A stretch of DNA of 64,000 bases from Trichostrongylus colubriformis. Taxonomy: Eukaryota; Nematoda; Chromadorea; Rhabditida; Trichostrongylidae. Both the position numbers and the translations under genes were made by a program. Below the pieces are notes generated by a model. That model was not told the origin of the DNA. It ran no database searches and saw only the letters and a list, made by a program, of their open reading frames with translations. The DNA is taken from NCBI GenBank assembly GCA_963978905.1, contig OZ022260.1:46149551-46213550 (forward strand), written 5' to 3'. This document shows positions 47,563-61,700 of this stretch, one piece after another; position 1 is the first letter of the stretch; every line of letters begins with the position of its first letter.

Positions 47563-47940
47563 ATTTTGTATGAGCCGAGATATGCGCAGGTGAAGTTTGA
47601 GGTCCAAAACGGCTTTCTAAACGACCTTGTATTTTGGTTTTCGCGCCTCCTTCGAGCCTTTGAATTAAGCACTGATTCCCTGATTGTAGCCGTAACCGTA
47701 ACATATCCACGGGTGTATCCCGGGACGGGAAAAACAGGTGCTGACGGGAATCTCGATTTTGTATGAGTCGAGATATGCGCATTTGAAGTTTGAGGTCTGA
47801 AACCACATTCCCAGCAGTCTACATAGTATTTTGGTTATCGCGAAGCGAGCCTATGAGTTGAGGACTAATTCACGGATTGTAGCCGTAACCGTAACATGTC
47901 CACAGGTGACATCCGGTGTGATACGGAGAAACTTGGTGTT
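47563..47940. repeat. Tandem duplication of ~200 bp
   Basis: attttgtatgag, cgagatatgcgca, tgaagtttgaggtc, gtattttggtt and gattgtagccgtaaccgtaa recur in the same order from 47563 and from about 47756. Confidence 0.88.
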
Positions 47941-50900
47941 GACTGACGGAATCTGACGAATCCCTTGCACTCTCTTTACTTGCTGTCTGTCACTGAAGAC
48001 TTTCGTCAAATGGATATGACTCATGACGTGACACTGACGCAAGCATTTCTTTTCTTCGTTTCACTGCCTGATGCTGACATTGAGGATATTGTATCGCGGA
48101 TGCCGTCAGTGTTCTCCCCACGAGGCATGCGACAACTGTTCCAGGGCATATTTGTTGTAAAAGTGAGGGGCTGAACAAGGATAAGTGCGAGCTCTTCTGG
48201 ACATAATAATATTAATAAGATGGTTCTTTTTCATCTTGTTCTGCCTCAAGCTGACCGACGATGCATGTATCGATGTCCTCTAAAGTCCATATTATCGTCA
48301 CTGCTACGAGTCAGGACTGTTCAGATTCCTGGGGTTGTAAGTACTTTACCGCTTGGCCGGGAGCGTTTGAACTGAATGAGGTGATCTTTGTGGTTTGTAT
48401 GGGTCTGAAATCTGATCTGATTACTAGTGGCATCACACCTTCGCATTCGATCTTATCGTCCTCCACCTGTATTATCGTTTCTCTGCATTCTGCTCAGGAT
48501 TAAATCAAGAACTTCTGTAAATCATCGATGAAAAAGCGTGGCGCATGGAAATTTACCAAGGCGTTTCTGTAGCTCTTTATGAGGTTCGTGAGGTGTTTAA
48601 TTTACCACCTGAAGAGGAAGCGTGAGGAAATCTAAGACAATTCACTCGTGGAATTCGAACTTGGAGATGTTAGTACTTATAATTTTTTATTGAACGTTCT
48701 CGCAAAATATAGTACCTGTAGAGATTATACAGTGATCCATAATTCGTGCAACAAATTGTGCACTACGCCGTGTTTCTTCTTGAATGTTCAGAAGTATCGA
48801 AAAACTAGCACATCAAAGCTTACCACAATGCTTTTGGCACACGAAAGCCACCCTTCATGTCTCCTGGTTCGAGCGCGGAAATTTAGTACCCAACAAACTT
48901 ACTAATCTGTGGACTAGCAAAGCCGAAATTTCTCCAATGAATATCGATCATGCAGTTGAACGGCTTCCAATTCATTCTCCACTGGAAAACCGAATAGTAA
49001 GAGTTACCTGGAAGCTTCAGAGCCACCATAAAGTGAACATTCATACCACTGGGCTTTATGATGCCCTCAGCAAAAAACTGCTCGAAGGTTATGAGATCGG
49101 CAAACACAGTGAAGGGAGTGAAAATAATAAGCGAAAAAGCTGTGTTAGATGAAGGTTCAAGTGAAGTTTGTAAAAAAAAACGCTCGAAAATATTTCAGTT
49201 ACTCAAAGAAATCTTTCAGCTTTATATTCAAATAAGTGTTACACCGAAAAATCTGGGTTGCATTCATTGTTGATCACCCTGTGGTGAGGTCTTTTTTGTT
49301 CAACACTATATGATATGTACTATAAAGTGATGCCACCTTATTCCATACGACACTTATGAATATTTTTTTTCATGAACTAAAATCTAAGTGACATATCGTT
49401 GCCCCACATTAGATTGCTCATGTATCAACCAATCTTACATCCTTGGCGTAATCGTTTGGCAGGATAAATGCACCGATGGATTGATGCCAGATGTCCATAA
49501 ATCCTTGTACATGTAAGCTGAAGATACCTGTGTCATTTTGAGCTAGGCGAATGCGTGCCGCATTTCAAGGAGAGCCTAGTCGCCTTCAGGATTCTTATCG
49601 GTCGGCATTCTGTCAATTGATTAAAAAGATATCGCCACCGCAGGGTTACCGGCGCAACGAACTCTGAGCTCAACTTTGTTCAGCTCCAATTCTCTAAGCT
49701 TCAAATGATAGTCCCTTGATAAGGAGGAATAAATGTGATTTTGAGGATGCACTTGTTTACTCAACTATACAAACACTGTAATATTGTAAAGTTAAAGAAT
49801 CTCACAAAGTCCAGTACAAAAACGCGTCTTCAACAAACACTAGAATAAGTCTCAGCTTTTTTCTTGCACTTCCTATCCCACTAATTTTTCGTCTCTGCAA
49901 TGAATAAAGGATATCTTTTTTGGGAAGGCTACAAGGCAGTGAAGTTTATATTCAATTGAGCTTGTGAAGCAAGCAATAACCGAGGTATGAAGTAATTAAC
50001 GAGTCATAATTTATATGTAGCACTTTTTGATGCTCACACTTGAGGAAGGCGTTGTGTGACCCATCAACAACGAAGACCTTGTTTGAACTTTGAGGGAGCT
50101 TAGGTTTGCCTAGTGAGCAAGACAACCCCATCACTCTGCAGAATCACTACAGATATCGAGAATTCTAATCGGATCCATTGAGGCGTTTAGGTGAACAGTT
50201 TCAAAAAAAAACGAGTTCATGATCGACTGTTTTTAGTGTTGTTAGGAGGTACTCTTCATAAAACAAAGGCTACTGACTTAACAGGGCACGACATACACCG
50301 GTGGGGTCGAAAAGAAGTTTCTCGTCTCGAAAAAACTCGAATTTTTGTGACTACACTAGTGCCCCACTCAGATGATGTGGCAATGTTATCTAGTGCTTTG
50401 GGTTGCTCAAAATTCAGATATTTGCGTGTAAGCTACAGATGTATCTTACAATCTGGTAGAAAATGATGATAAATTTGTAAATAAGTAATATGTAATGAAA
50501 TAAATGAATAATAAACCAACAAATAAGTACACAAATAATGGAATAATAGAAAAAGGGGACGTTTCTATATTACCTGGTAGTTTACTTCTTGATTGACGTC
50601 GTTGAAGGGAGCCTTCACTATCACACTGATGTGAGCTAATCTCTCTCCACAAGGTGTCACTTGCGAAATTTCCTGATTTTCTGACTTTCTGTTCGAAATG
50701 AAAAAGTGCTTAGTTGAATTGTTTGAATTTAACCACATCATTTTGTACCGCTTTTCTCCCAATATGACTCACATTTTCTGTGAATTCATGTGTGAAAGTC
50801 AACTCCACTGCGATTCAATGAAAGACAAATCTTAGAAACGTCATAAAATTGGAATCCTTATAAGCAAGTTTTTTTTCAACAAAGGCGTTCCAAGAAATGC

Positions 50901-52486
50901 TTATGATTTCTTACCTTCACAGCTGTCACCATCCCCTGTACAATACGTGAATCTCAAAAAGACATTGTAAGAGTGCCGAAGTGGCTGCGCCGGTTCTATG
51001 TATCGATCAGAGTACTACAGTGATCTCCATCCACCCAGTTTACCCGACCATGGTATTCTTTCGGGCGCTATACGGATTTGAGAGGTTCATTCCTTTGCAG
51101 CCAGGCTCACATCCATCACAATAGAGAAAGGCCGCCATAGGTGTAGAGACGAAATGACTGCAAGTCAGTGCGTCTGGGCTTTGCCTGAGACGGGGAAGGG
51201 AAGTACATATGAGTGCATCATCATGAACCACTCTGCTTCTCCACATTCGCACATAGCCCATTTCGGCTTTCAAGAGATTGCGAGGATGTTGGAAGTATAT
51301 GAATATAAGATAGTATCTCAAGAAAAATTTTATCTTCCGCTGGGGCATGTAGCGGCACCTGCAAGGCGATCAAGCGCCTTGAGCACTTATGATGACCTCA
51401 AGAATTGCCGTAGGGGTTTCTCGGCATCTCAGGCATCTATCTGGTCTGATCAGCTATCACAGTCATTACTGCACGGTGGGTGTCAATGCTTTGCAGAACA
51501 CCACAAATGTGTTTCACAGCTCTTTACCGTTCAGATACTTCCTCTCCTGAAATATTTAATTAATCTCTCACTTCAGTTAATCAGCTTGAGTGAACTTTTA
51601 TAATTTGGTTATGTTGATGCCGATTATTTTTTTCCTTGGAATAAATAAATAATAGATCATCATCAAAATAATTCTGTTCGTAGTATCCTATCAAAATCAC
51701 ATCCATGAGAGCGACAATGTTTCACCATCGCATGTCACATCGTCTCACTTGTCACGTACTTTTGATTTTTTCTGGTTGTCTTTCAAGTTCTCAGAAAATT
51801 TTTATCCTTATCACTGAACTGGATACTGTGAACTGGATAGATGAAATAAATCGATTCAGTTTCGGTGTGGCAACGGCACTGCAATGGCTCAATCAGTTTA
51901 ATATCAAAATACAATGCTGAATATCTACTTGGGAAGACTAATCCTAAAATTTTTTTTCTGTGAGGCACAATACAATGCTTAAAGTTTCTTTTTTTAGTTG
52001 ATCACCGGGAGGACTCCTGGGTGGTACGACTTTTCATATTTTTTTCTTTGTCGATGTTTTCTACTTCACTTCATTGCTTTCTGCTTTCTCCTCGATAGCT
52101 TATATTAGACGATTTTCTTTGAGAATCGCAGAGTGACCGAGCTATGGTTTGCTCAGAAATATTTAAGTAAGGGTTATCGCTAGGAGTTTATTTTGGAAGG
52201 CTAACTCTAAAAGGTATTCTTCCTGTGAAGCATCAGAGGTCACCGCATCGCACTGAAGACAAAAATGTTATGATAGAAGCAAATAAGTAATTTTTCTTCA
52301 AGAAACATAAATATTCGAAAGACACCGGCAAATGAAATAAGGTATAAAAAATTGTATTGCATCATGCGATGGTAATTGGTAAGATGTAGTGATGATAATC
52401 TACAATAAAGAGTGATGAAAACAAGAAAGTGATTGTGTGATCGTGAACAATGTCAAAAGAGGGCACAATAAAACAAATTAGGCTGG
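47941..52486. other. Intergenic or intronic stretch; ambiguous possible exons only
   Basis: At 48792-49150 both strands carry long open frames in codon register. On plus, a frame runs from an acceptor (ttcag, 48791) to a donor (gtaaga, 48997) and includes NLWTSKAEISPMNIDHAVER. On minus, a frame from about 49140 ends at a strong donor (gtaagt, 48902) and includes FQWRMNWKPFNCMIDIHW. Other open frames lie at 50191-50466 (plus), 51154-51603 (plus) and 51348-51040 (minus, cysteine-containing). No family is recognised, so none is called as a gene. Confidence 0.35.
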
Positions 52487-52725
52487 GGTGAAATAGAGTG
52501 CGGGGGGGGGGGGGGGAGGGAGGAGAAGCAACTTTGCGTCGACGTCAAAGCTCTTTCCCCTTCCTAGGCTTAGGCTGAATTTGATATCCCCTACTTACTT
52601 CCACATGAAAAAGGTGCTGTCAAAGCATAGGTCTCACCTGCTTTAGCCTAAGCTTAGGAAGGGAAAGAAGCTTCGACGGTCGATGAAAATTTTGCATCCC
52701 CCCGTTTATTTGACCCTTAAGCCGT
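52487..52725. repeat. Palindromic repeat with G/C-run ends
   Basis: gggtgaaatagag followed by a run of 15-16 G near 52502-52517 is mirrored by a C run and tttatttgaccc near 52697-52713. Inside, ccttcctaggcttaggct pairs with agcctaagcttaggaagg. It is probably a MITE and ends about 40 bp before the transporter's first exon. Confidence 0.7.
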
Positions 52726-52760
52726 TTTCTTGCAAAATAAATAGTGTGAAAGCGTCTTAA

Positions 52761-52768
52761 TTTTCAGG
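52761..52768 (+). promoter_or_regulatory. Probable trans-splice acceptor of the transporter
   Basis: ttttcag ends at 52767, 29 nt before the ATG at 52797. No upstream coding exon fits it, so it is a good candidate for spliced-leader addition. This rests on the motif and spacing only. Confidence 0.55.
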
Positions 52769-52796
52769 AAATCTCACCAGCGAACAGCGCACCGCG

Positions 52797-55700
52797 ATGA
52801 TTCCAGGGGATACAACCGTCAGAAAAATGGGATGCACCATACCAGGATTCCGATACATCGTGAGCAGTGCCATCCATAACCATGCTGAATTTGTTGATCA
52901 ATATAGATGGTCATGATTAACCTTCAGATCCTTATCGTTTCCGCGTTGTGTCTTACATCATTGCTTTCTAATATGACCACCTACAACTTCACAAAAATCT
53001 GCATGTTACCCACAAATGGTACCAAGAGTGAAGTGGAACTGGGTGAGTAGCCAAATATTCGAATACCTGAGTTAACATACACTTTTCGTGGTGACGTTTC
53101 AGAGTACGATAAGAACCAACAGAGTTGGCTACAGGCCTCAGTAGCCATTGGTGCGCTGACTGCTTCGTTTCCATATACTTACATGTTCAATCACTACACA
53201 AAAAAGTGGGTGTTCCTGTCGGCAGGGATCATTTCAGCAGGTATGATTCGTCACTTGAGCTCAAGATTGCGGGTGTGTGCCCCCCTCGCTATGACAGAAA
53301 ATCGCTTCGCTGTCGTCGCACTCGCGGCGTCACCAGTACGACTTGCGAATCGATTGCCTTTGGGAGCCCGGTAGAGCGTGGCTGCATCACCTCTGCGCTT
53401 CCACCCATGCCACACTGCCTCGCTCGAAGGCTGCCATGCCCTGCCACTGGTACTCGCACCCGCCGCGCCGCTCGCCGCCGGCGGCCACGCGATTTTCCGT
53501 CATAAGTGCACACACCCCAAGATTGCTGATGAATATTCATGCTGCGGCGCGCATTTCTTCTCTCCGAGTGTGGGAACAGTTACCGTTCTTTCCGTTCAGC
53601 TTTTTCATTATTGTGTAGTCGTACATTTACAATGACGTCTTGCAGTTTTATTGAGCATGCATGCCTTTACTCCCCTGATAGTAGTGGAATAGGGAGGTTC
53701 GCCTGTGTGCACGGGAGTATATGGTTGAACTCGAAGTGTTTTTTAGAATCCTTCCGTGATCTTTGTGGGTTGCAAATACTCTTTTTCATCAGAAAGTGAT
53801 GAGAGTTGACAATTAGGATAGCTATGTTGACACATAATTATCCGACCACCCATCCCGGTCTCCCTAAACCAGGATTTGACTTGGTGATTATCACTCATTC
53901 AAATGCAGCGAGTACGGTAAATTACATGTGCGATCAGAGGAAAACGGTGGTAAGGAGGAAATCAGAGCGTTCGAACCATGGCGTAGATTTTCCGGTTTGT
54001 CGAATGAATCAAAATCCTAGTTCCATTGGCGTTCTGCAGAAACTCACCTGGTTAAATCATGCGCCAGAAAGGGTCCACGATGGAGAGCAGTATTGGGAAC
54101 GATATTTTATCTTACCGAACAGTCGGCTCAGAAAAGATGGAGGTGATACTAGCGTTGAAAAACGTGCTTTCGGGGTCTTTGACGCGATCTCACCGCTCTT
54201 CACTGGCCCAGTTGCTGCAAAGACAGCGCAACGCTCGCGGCTACCTCACATGGCCCCTCGCCGTCACCATCGACCCCTCAGCAGCTAGTAATGCAGATAG
54301 GGCGAAAATGAGTGGGGGATCATAGCTCACGCGTTTTTGACTGTTTTATTGAGTTCTTCCTCTACTATCAAACCTCCTAGCACCTCGACTTTCATATTCC
54401 ATGGTTGGTCAAATTACTGATTCCGGTGTCTATAATGATTTTCCCTGATCCATATGATCCACGGGCAAGGTGCTTCGTCTTTCCGTGCCCGACGCGCACC
54501 ACACCAGTCGAAATCGCTTGCTTTCGGCAAGTATGACGGTCAATTTACTTTTTTGAAATACTCTTTTTCTTTACTTTGTCCTCTTTTTATACTATCCTCT
54601 ACTTCCTATAGCTGCTCCTTACTCCTTGTTGTCTATCACGTATAAGTCATATACTCGTTTAGTGTCAACCGCACTCGTCCCCCTTGCTCACACATATGGC
54701 TTTAAGTTTTTCCTGTTGGCCAGGACATTTCAGGTCAGTGCTAAGTCAAATAATTTTGCGTTCATCCGATAACACTGATTGAAACTTGCATGAATGAGTA
54801 CGCAGCGCGCAAGGAGGGGACACTTCACTATTGCATTAAAAGCTAAAAATATAAAAGGGTAATGTTTTAGCGTTATCAGTCCCTTGTTGGAATGTAACAT
54901 TCAGCACCGTGGTGGTAGGTGGAAGCGATTTGACTTATACAATGCTCTGTGGGAGTCAACAGATGTACTAGTTAGTGCTTTTTGTCTTTACAAGCGTGTC
55001 TGGAGTTCACATATCCCGGAGGATTGGTAGGCTTGATCGGTTTGATAGGGCATTGATGCGCGATTGGATCCTCAGATCGTGCGGGTAAGGTTCGCGACCC
55101 CTGTCAGTATACACCACCTCGCTAAAAAACAGTAAGTGTAATAGAATGTCATTAAATAAGTGTAAAAGGTGGCCCACACAAGAAGTGTAAGAGTCCTGAT
55201 CGCATTTCAACTGTACTATGTTATGTGATTTCAAGAAGGGTACTTCTAATAACACGATCAGTCTGCTATAAATCAGAAAATTTCCTTTGTGTGTAGTTTC
55301 CACGTGGGTTCATGGATGATTGATAAGGTCTTCTGCAGTATTCACACATGCAGCAGGTTATGCAGCGGTAGTTGAATTTTTTCGGGACTACTGAATGTTG
55401 GCTTCAGGTCACCACTTAATTCGATAGAATTAGAGGGACAAATATTTTTGAATACCATTTACTGTCGAAAGTACGGGTCCATTCTCAAACTGGGTACACT
55501 GGCACATACTCTGAAGTGATTGTTAGGCTGAAACACAACAAATCATAAAGGTCAAATTTCAGTTGTGTTGGTAACTATTTTTACGTTGTGAAGGGAGATG
55601 GTCCGTGTCTGAAAATAATCTCAACACACGAATGGTTTTGAACAGAATCGGACAATTTCTCATAAGACCATACATGAATGACATAAGAGTAAATACCCAT

Positions 55701-58700
55701 GCATACTTGCGTACTGAAATGAATTGAACCTATTGAAGAAGAGAACAGAAGTAGAGGTGTTGGGTGAAATCTCCTTGTGAAAGGCCTGCTTGGGAACTCA
55801 CCTACTGCTATAGGTTTCGAGAGAAACTCCAACCATTGCGCTAACTTGGGCCCATCCGTTGAATGCGTGCTGTGAAGATCCATATCCGCTCCGATGTAAG
55901 GGTTTCTGAAGATGCGATATAACCAGCTGTCCTACTTACAACCTCTTGGCTTGCACTTCCAACAGTGTTTGGAACTTCAATCACAGACGGCTGAGAATGC
56001 GTGGTCACCTGTATCGCCTATGGTCTCGATAGAGCATTCGTGAAAGACTGAGCAGCGATTGGACGGTTCTTCAGGAGTTTTTTAGGATTTAACAGTGGTC
56101 ATCTTTCTTTACTAATTGTAAACCGAAATTTCATCAATCGCTTGACGTCCGAAGGGTCCAGTCGGTATCGCTCTGATCTGACGGTCATCGCAGTATCGCA
56201 TCAATGTGTCCGGCCCTTTAATATTATATTGATTGGCAAAAACGACAGCTTCCGATCTTCGGTCTTCGATGGGGTTGCATGAGTTCCTCCTCAGCACGGG
56301 GTGTAACTGCAGTCAAAGTCCCAGCGGCAGATTAATCGTCCATGTCCACGAGTGTGCCTTTTCGATATGTCCTCGTCAGAATTAAATATACTGGGCATAT
56401 ATTCGGCAGAATAACCCTAAGTAAGCGATGAGCTACCCTTCTTTCAGGGCGTAGCCTTCTCAGCAACGTTTCCGATTATGGGAGCAGTTACGGCCGACTG
56501 GGCGGTGCTTACCGAACACGGTTTGTTCGTCGGCTTACTCACCGGCTGCACACAACTAAGCAATGTTTTCACGATGCCAGTTTCTGGTATGCCAGACAGT
56601 TATATTCCAGGTGACGCGTGAAATCTTTTTATGTCAATCGACTTTGTAGGTGCACTTTGCTCGTCGGGTTGGGGTTGGCCGTCTGTTTATTATGTTCATG
56701 CGGGTGTGTCCTTAATAGCATTCGCTTTGTGGCTGATCGTTTACAAGGACGACCCTGAAGATCATGCCATGGTCAACGCTAAGGAATTGAAAAAGCTTCA
56801 ACATGGAAAACTGAACAAAGTCAGTCCTTATACTGTCCCTACCATCGCTTAAAAGAATCGTGCACGGAAAATGAGTTTCTGTGTTACCCATATGTTTATG
56901 TTGTATTTGCCTGATGTGGGCCTCATGCAAAATTTTACGCGAAAAAATGTGAATTTGGCTGAGATAGAGCACCACAAGGTACGTCCGGATGGGCGTGGCC
57001 TCCAAGTAAAGGCCTCGTCCCGTCGTCCGCCGTGGTCGGAGACGCGTTGTAGGAACAGAAAGTTACGTAAACAGTCCCACTCCGTTCCCGACGGCGGCGG
57101 ACGACGGGAGGAGGCTTACTCGGAGGTCCCGCCCACCCGGACGTACTTTGTGGTGCTGTAGCTTAGCAGGATTCCCATTTTTTCGCGTGAAACTTTGCAT
57201 GAGGCCCACATTGGGAAATACAACATAAACATATGAGTAACAGAAAAACTCATTTTTCCGTGGACGATTCCTTTATATAAGACATTATTTTTGTATTTGT
57301 AGAAAAAGCAACACATCGGCAGTATGCCCTATGGTGCGATCTTGACGTCCAAAACTCTCTGGGGAGTATGGATAGCAGCTTTTGGGGATTTGTTGGCTGT
57401 TCAGGTACGGTTGATCATTCTGAGTCGTTCATTTCATGTTTTTTTCATTTTCAATGAAATGTTGTTAACTTCAGTTGGTGGCTATGTTTAATCCGCAATA
57501 TCTCAACGACTACCTCCACTATAACGTTCTCAAAACGGGTGAGTCCACTTCGTGATAGCTGCTCGTTGTTACGCAAAGCCACTGCTTTCCAGGTTTCCTT
57601 GGGGCACTTCCTGTTGTAGTTCAGTTTATACTCAAATTGCTTGGAGGAGTTTCAAGTGATGCTTTAAAGTGAGTTTTATTTGTCCTCCCATTTTTAAAGT
57701 TGGTGGACGAAAAGTTCAATTCACCAGGATCATCGATGAAACCACTAAAGTACGTGTGTACAACTCGTTAGCCTTAGTTGGCTCCGCCATTTTCTTCGCA
57801 ATTTTGGCTTTCATCCCTCAGGAGAATCACGTCACTGCCATTGTTATTCTTGTAAGTGGAGGTGTCTGTGGTGGCTTATCAGTGGAGCCACAAAAACTGA
57901 TGAGATTGTTCAGGTGTTTGCTGAAAGCCTGCTCGGTCTCAATACGGCTGGATTCAACAAGTGTGCTACACTACATTCACGACAGTACGGGCACTTTGTG
58001 ATGACACAAGTGAGTTTTCAATGGCGAAATAATGGATATATGGGAACGTCACGAATTCTTGACGGGGAGAACTTTTTTTTTATTTTTGGCCGAATACCTG
58101 AAAGATTTGGGCTGGTTGGCCGATCTTTAAAAGGGTAGTAGGGTCCTCAATCGATCAGTCGTAATTATGCTTATTATTGCGTTGCAGTTTTGTAGTTACC
58201 GATTGACGACCCCGGCAGACGGCTTGAGTATGGACAATGACGCCTAAGATGCGTTGACCAAGGTCGTCGAGAGATGGAGGGGAGCTGAGATCGTACTGGA
58301 AGCGCGTTGGAGGGGGTCGTACTTTCAAAAGTTTCCCTCGAAGGGGCAGGCTTGACCGCGCGTCACACCCTTGTCCTCCTGCTAGGAATTTCTATCAGGG
58401 AAATCGTGCGAAAAGAGGAAAATTTCCTGGTCATCGAAGGTAGGCTGTGCTGTGCTCCCATTTGATTCTGATAACGCATCATTTTCTTCAAGAGCGTTCT
58501 GGTCGCTTACTTCTTCAGAAAAAAACAAAGATTTTCCCATTTTTAAAGGGATCATCCACGGAAAGATGAGTTTTTTGTGTCAGCCATATAATTATGTTAT
58601 ATTTGCCTTTGTTTGAACCGCATGCGAAATTTCACGAAATAATTTGGATCTAGGTGAGATACAGCACTACAAAGTACGTCCGGGTGGGCGGGGCCTCCGA

Positions 58701-61700
58701 GTAAAAGCCTCGTCCCGTCGTCGTCCGCCGTTGGAAACGGAAAGTGGGACTGTTTACGTAACTTTCTGTTCCTACAGTGTGTCTCCGACCACGGCGCACG
58801 ACGGGACGACGCTTTTACTCGGAGGCACCGCCCACCCGGACGTACTTTGTGGTGCTCTATCTCAGCCGAATTCACATTTTTTCGCGCGAAATTTTGCATG
58901 AGGCCCACATTAGGCAAATACAACATAAACATATGGGTAACACAGAAACTCATTTTTCCATGGACGAATCCTTTAAACCAAGGTTTGGCATAGATATCCG
59001 CGAAACTCACAACGTCCTACAAAACTGGTATAGCTGCGTAGATTCGCGTTGTGTTCCACAAAAGAGGCTTAGATGACCGCATTTAATGAAGTGATCCACC
59101 AAAATTGTTTCCCCTGACATTCTTTGCACGACCAGCACATCTTCAGACTTCCAAAAGCTTATAGCCAACATGAATTCGATTTCAAACTCACGCTCAGAGG
59201 GTATCTATTTCCTCATACTCTTCTGTGTATGTATCCAAGTGGTTACCTCATTCTTCACGACTATCGGCGCTTGCGTAGTGGGGCTGATTAGGGTCAAGTC
59301 GTCCTACAACAGCTGGATATACCCGGCTGAGAGTAACAGATAGTAGAAATATTAAGAAATAGAACCCGACACTTGATGCCAACCCCTTACAGGGAAGGTC
59401 TTCCAACTCATGACGCGCTTTTTGAATGCCGCTTTTTGCATGTATGGGGGTACATACAGGAAGCATATAACTGATGTCCATTTTTGCTGCGCGCCCTTAC
59501 GAATGCCAAAAACGGGGTTGATGGTTCGATCCCCGCCGAGGTCAAATTTTTGCAAAATTTGAATTTTTAGTTTTTGGGCTCAAAAACACTTAAATATGAA
59601 AAATAAGTACAGTAATCACATTTAGAATTCCAGACTACCCTCTACTGTCAGTTTTCAGCAAGTTTGACAGTCCAGCCTTTTGACCTTTCAGCGCTCATAG
59701 CTCACGAACGAGGCGTTTTTGCGCAAAACGGATTTCATATTCGTGTTCAGGAGGTCGAACTACCCTTAGGGGTAAGTTTCCAGCCCAATCGAGGTTTTGA
59801 CCCAAATTCGAAAATTTGGGCTGGGCGTTGGTATACCTTCGACTGCACATTCGTTGAAGGAGACGGCGATATTACTTGTCCGGAAATTCTCTCTATTTCT
59901 CTTGCTCAATGCTTGGTAGGTAAAGATAAAGCGATAGGCACTCGTGCTGTGCATATTACATTGATTTTCATCGGTTTTGTTTGTCATTCTCTTGTACGAA
60001 TAGAAGGTGCACCATGCACCACCGTCAAACATACTTTCTCGAAGTTAGGGTCAAAATATGGAATTGGCTAGAAATGTGTACCTAGGGGTAGTTTGACCCC
60101 CTGAAAACGAATATGGCACTCATTTTGTGCGAAATCGCGAAATTCGAGCGCTACGGGCCCTTTCATGTTCAAAAAGGTCACATCACCAAATTCATTGACA
60201 ATTTGTAAATAGAGTCATTTTGGCATGCTGTCAACGGAAATTATAGTCATTTGGCATAAACAGACATATGTGAAGATGAAACAGTGAAGGCAAAAAAAAT
60301 GCAAAACTTCTGCCACGCCGGGTTTCGAACCACCAACCTATGCACTTCGTCCGTTTAAGAGTCCAACGTCTTATCCAGTAAGCCACCCGGTCGCCGCATT
60401 ATCCGTTCATCGGGGAACCGTTATTAAACTGCTACGTACTTTTAGTACATGGTGGAGACAAGATTTTATTTTTTACCGTGTTTGACTTTGTTTTGGATGT
60501 GAAATAGACGAACTCCTTTGGATCTGCACGTGATCAAAGTTACAAGGGGTATGCGTTACAATAAGTGGGTTAAAATCGCCTTTTTGAAAAAAAATTTTCA
60601 CTCCTTTTTTGGCATTTGTAGGAACGCACAGCAAAAATGGAAGTCAGTTATATGTTTCATGTAGGTACCCCCATATAATGGAAAAAACCGTTTTCCGAAA
60701 GCGCGTCATGACCTGAAAGACCTCCCTTGTTAGCATTGGAAACTAAAAACAAGTAAATGCACGTAACGAAGGGTAATGCTTTCGTGACTTTGGAACTATG
60801 CGCAAAATTTCAAATCTGCGCCTTCATGGGAGTAAAAGAACAAGGGGCACGCTACCTATAATAATCCGTTGGCTGACACAGATCTATTCACCGTAACGTT
60901 ACGCCAATCACATAGCACATCGTGAAGGATTCATACATGTGAATTTCAGATAATGAATATATGGGCTGTGACAATCCTGCTCGAGCCATTTGTGGTGAAT
61001 GCGATCGTTGCAGCCAACAAGTATGTGAAGTATTCTAATTGACAGCCTCTCCTTATGGCAATCGTCTTACTCCAACACATCACTTCCACTGATGTATTAC
61101 ACAATCAGAAGTGTCATATTTGGTGCACTCATTTGGATCCTCACATCACGTTTTTTTCGAAATCTCTTTCGCTCTCATCATACCTCTTGCCACCCTCCTT
61201 GCCTATGCATCCATTCCTGGACGGCTAGTAATGCAGATGGGCGAAAGGGATGGGATAAGAAGGTGGTCTTATTCTCAGGTTCCAGGCGAATTAATGCAGC
61301 TCTTTCTCTGCCGTTGCACTATTTAGCTACCCTTTCATAGTGCGCGAGGGTCTAAAATTGTCTCTAATATAGCCGTAAATTTTGCTTTGACAACGATAAG
61401 GGATTGAATTAGGTACAGCTATGAGTTCGTAGTCCGTAGGATTCCCAGTACCTTTCAGTTCATTTAGTGTTCGCCTAAATTCAGTGCGGTGCCGGCGGCA
61501 GGGCGTGGCTGCGTATCTCTGCGTCTCCGCCTATGCCACCGTGCCTCGTTGCCTGCGTCATCTCTGCACCTCTCCCGTGCCACTCTCCCTCGCTGCCTGT
61601 CAACGCAGCACGCCCTGCCGGTGGTGAGTAGGACCGCGGCCTAAAACGTTCTGACTTATACGGTTGACCGCTGCAGACCACAAGATAGACCTGATCTTAA

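Noticed and set aside
56587..56618. Reading transporter exon 5 through to the donor at 56611
   Set aside because: It would add MPDSYIPG and break the conserved PVSGALCSSGWGWPS junction; the donor at 56587 keeps phase with exon 6.
57676..57727. Extending transporter exon 10 upstream to include VGGRKVQFTR
   Set aside because: The frame is open there, but no AG gives the right phase. Using the AG at 57726-57727 joins in phase and restores the family pattern.
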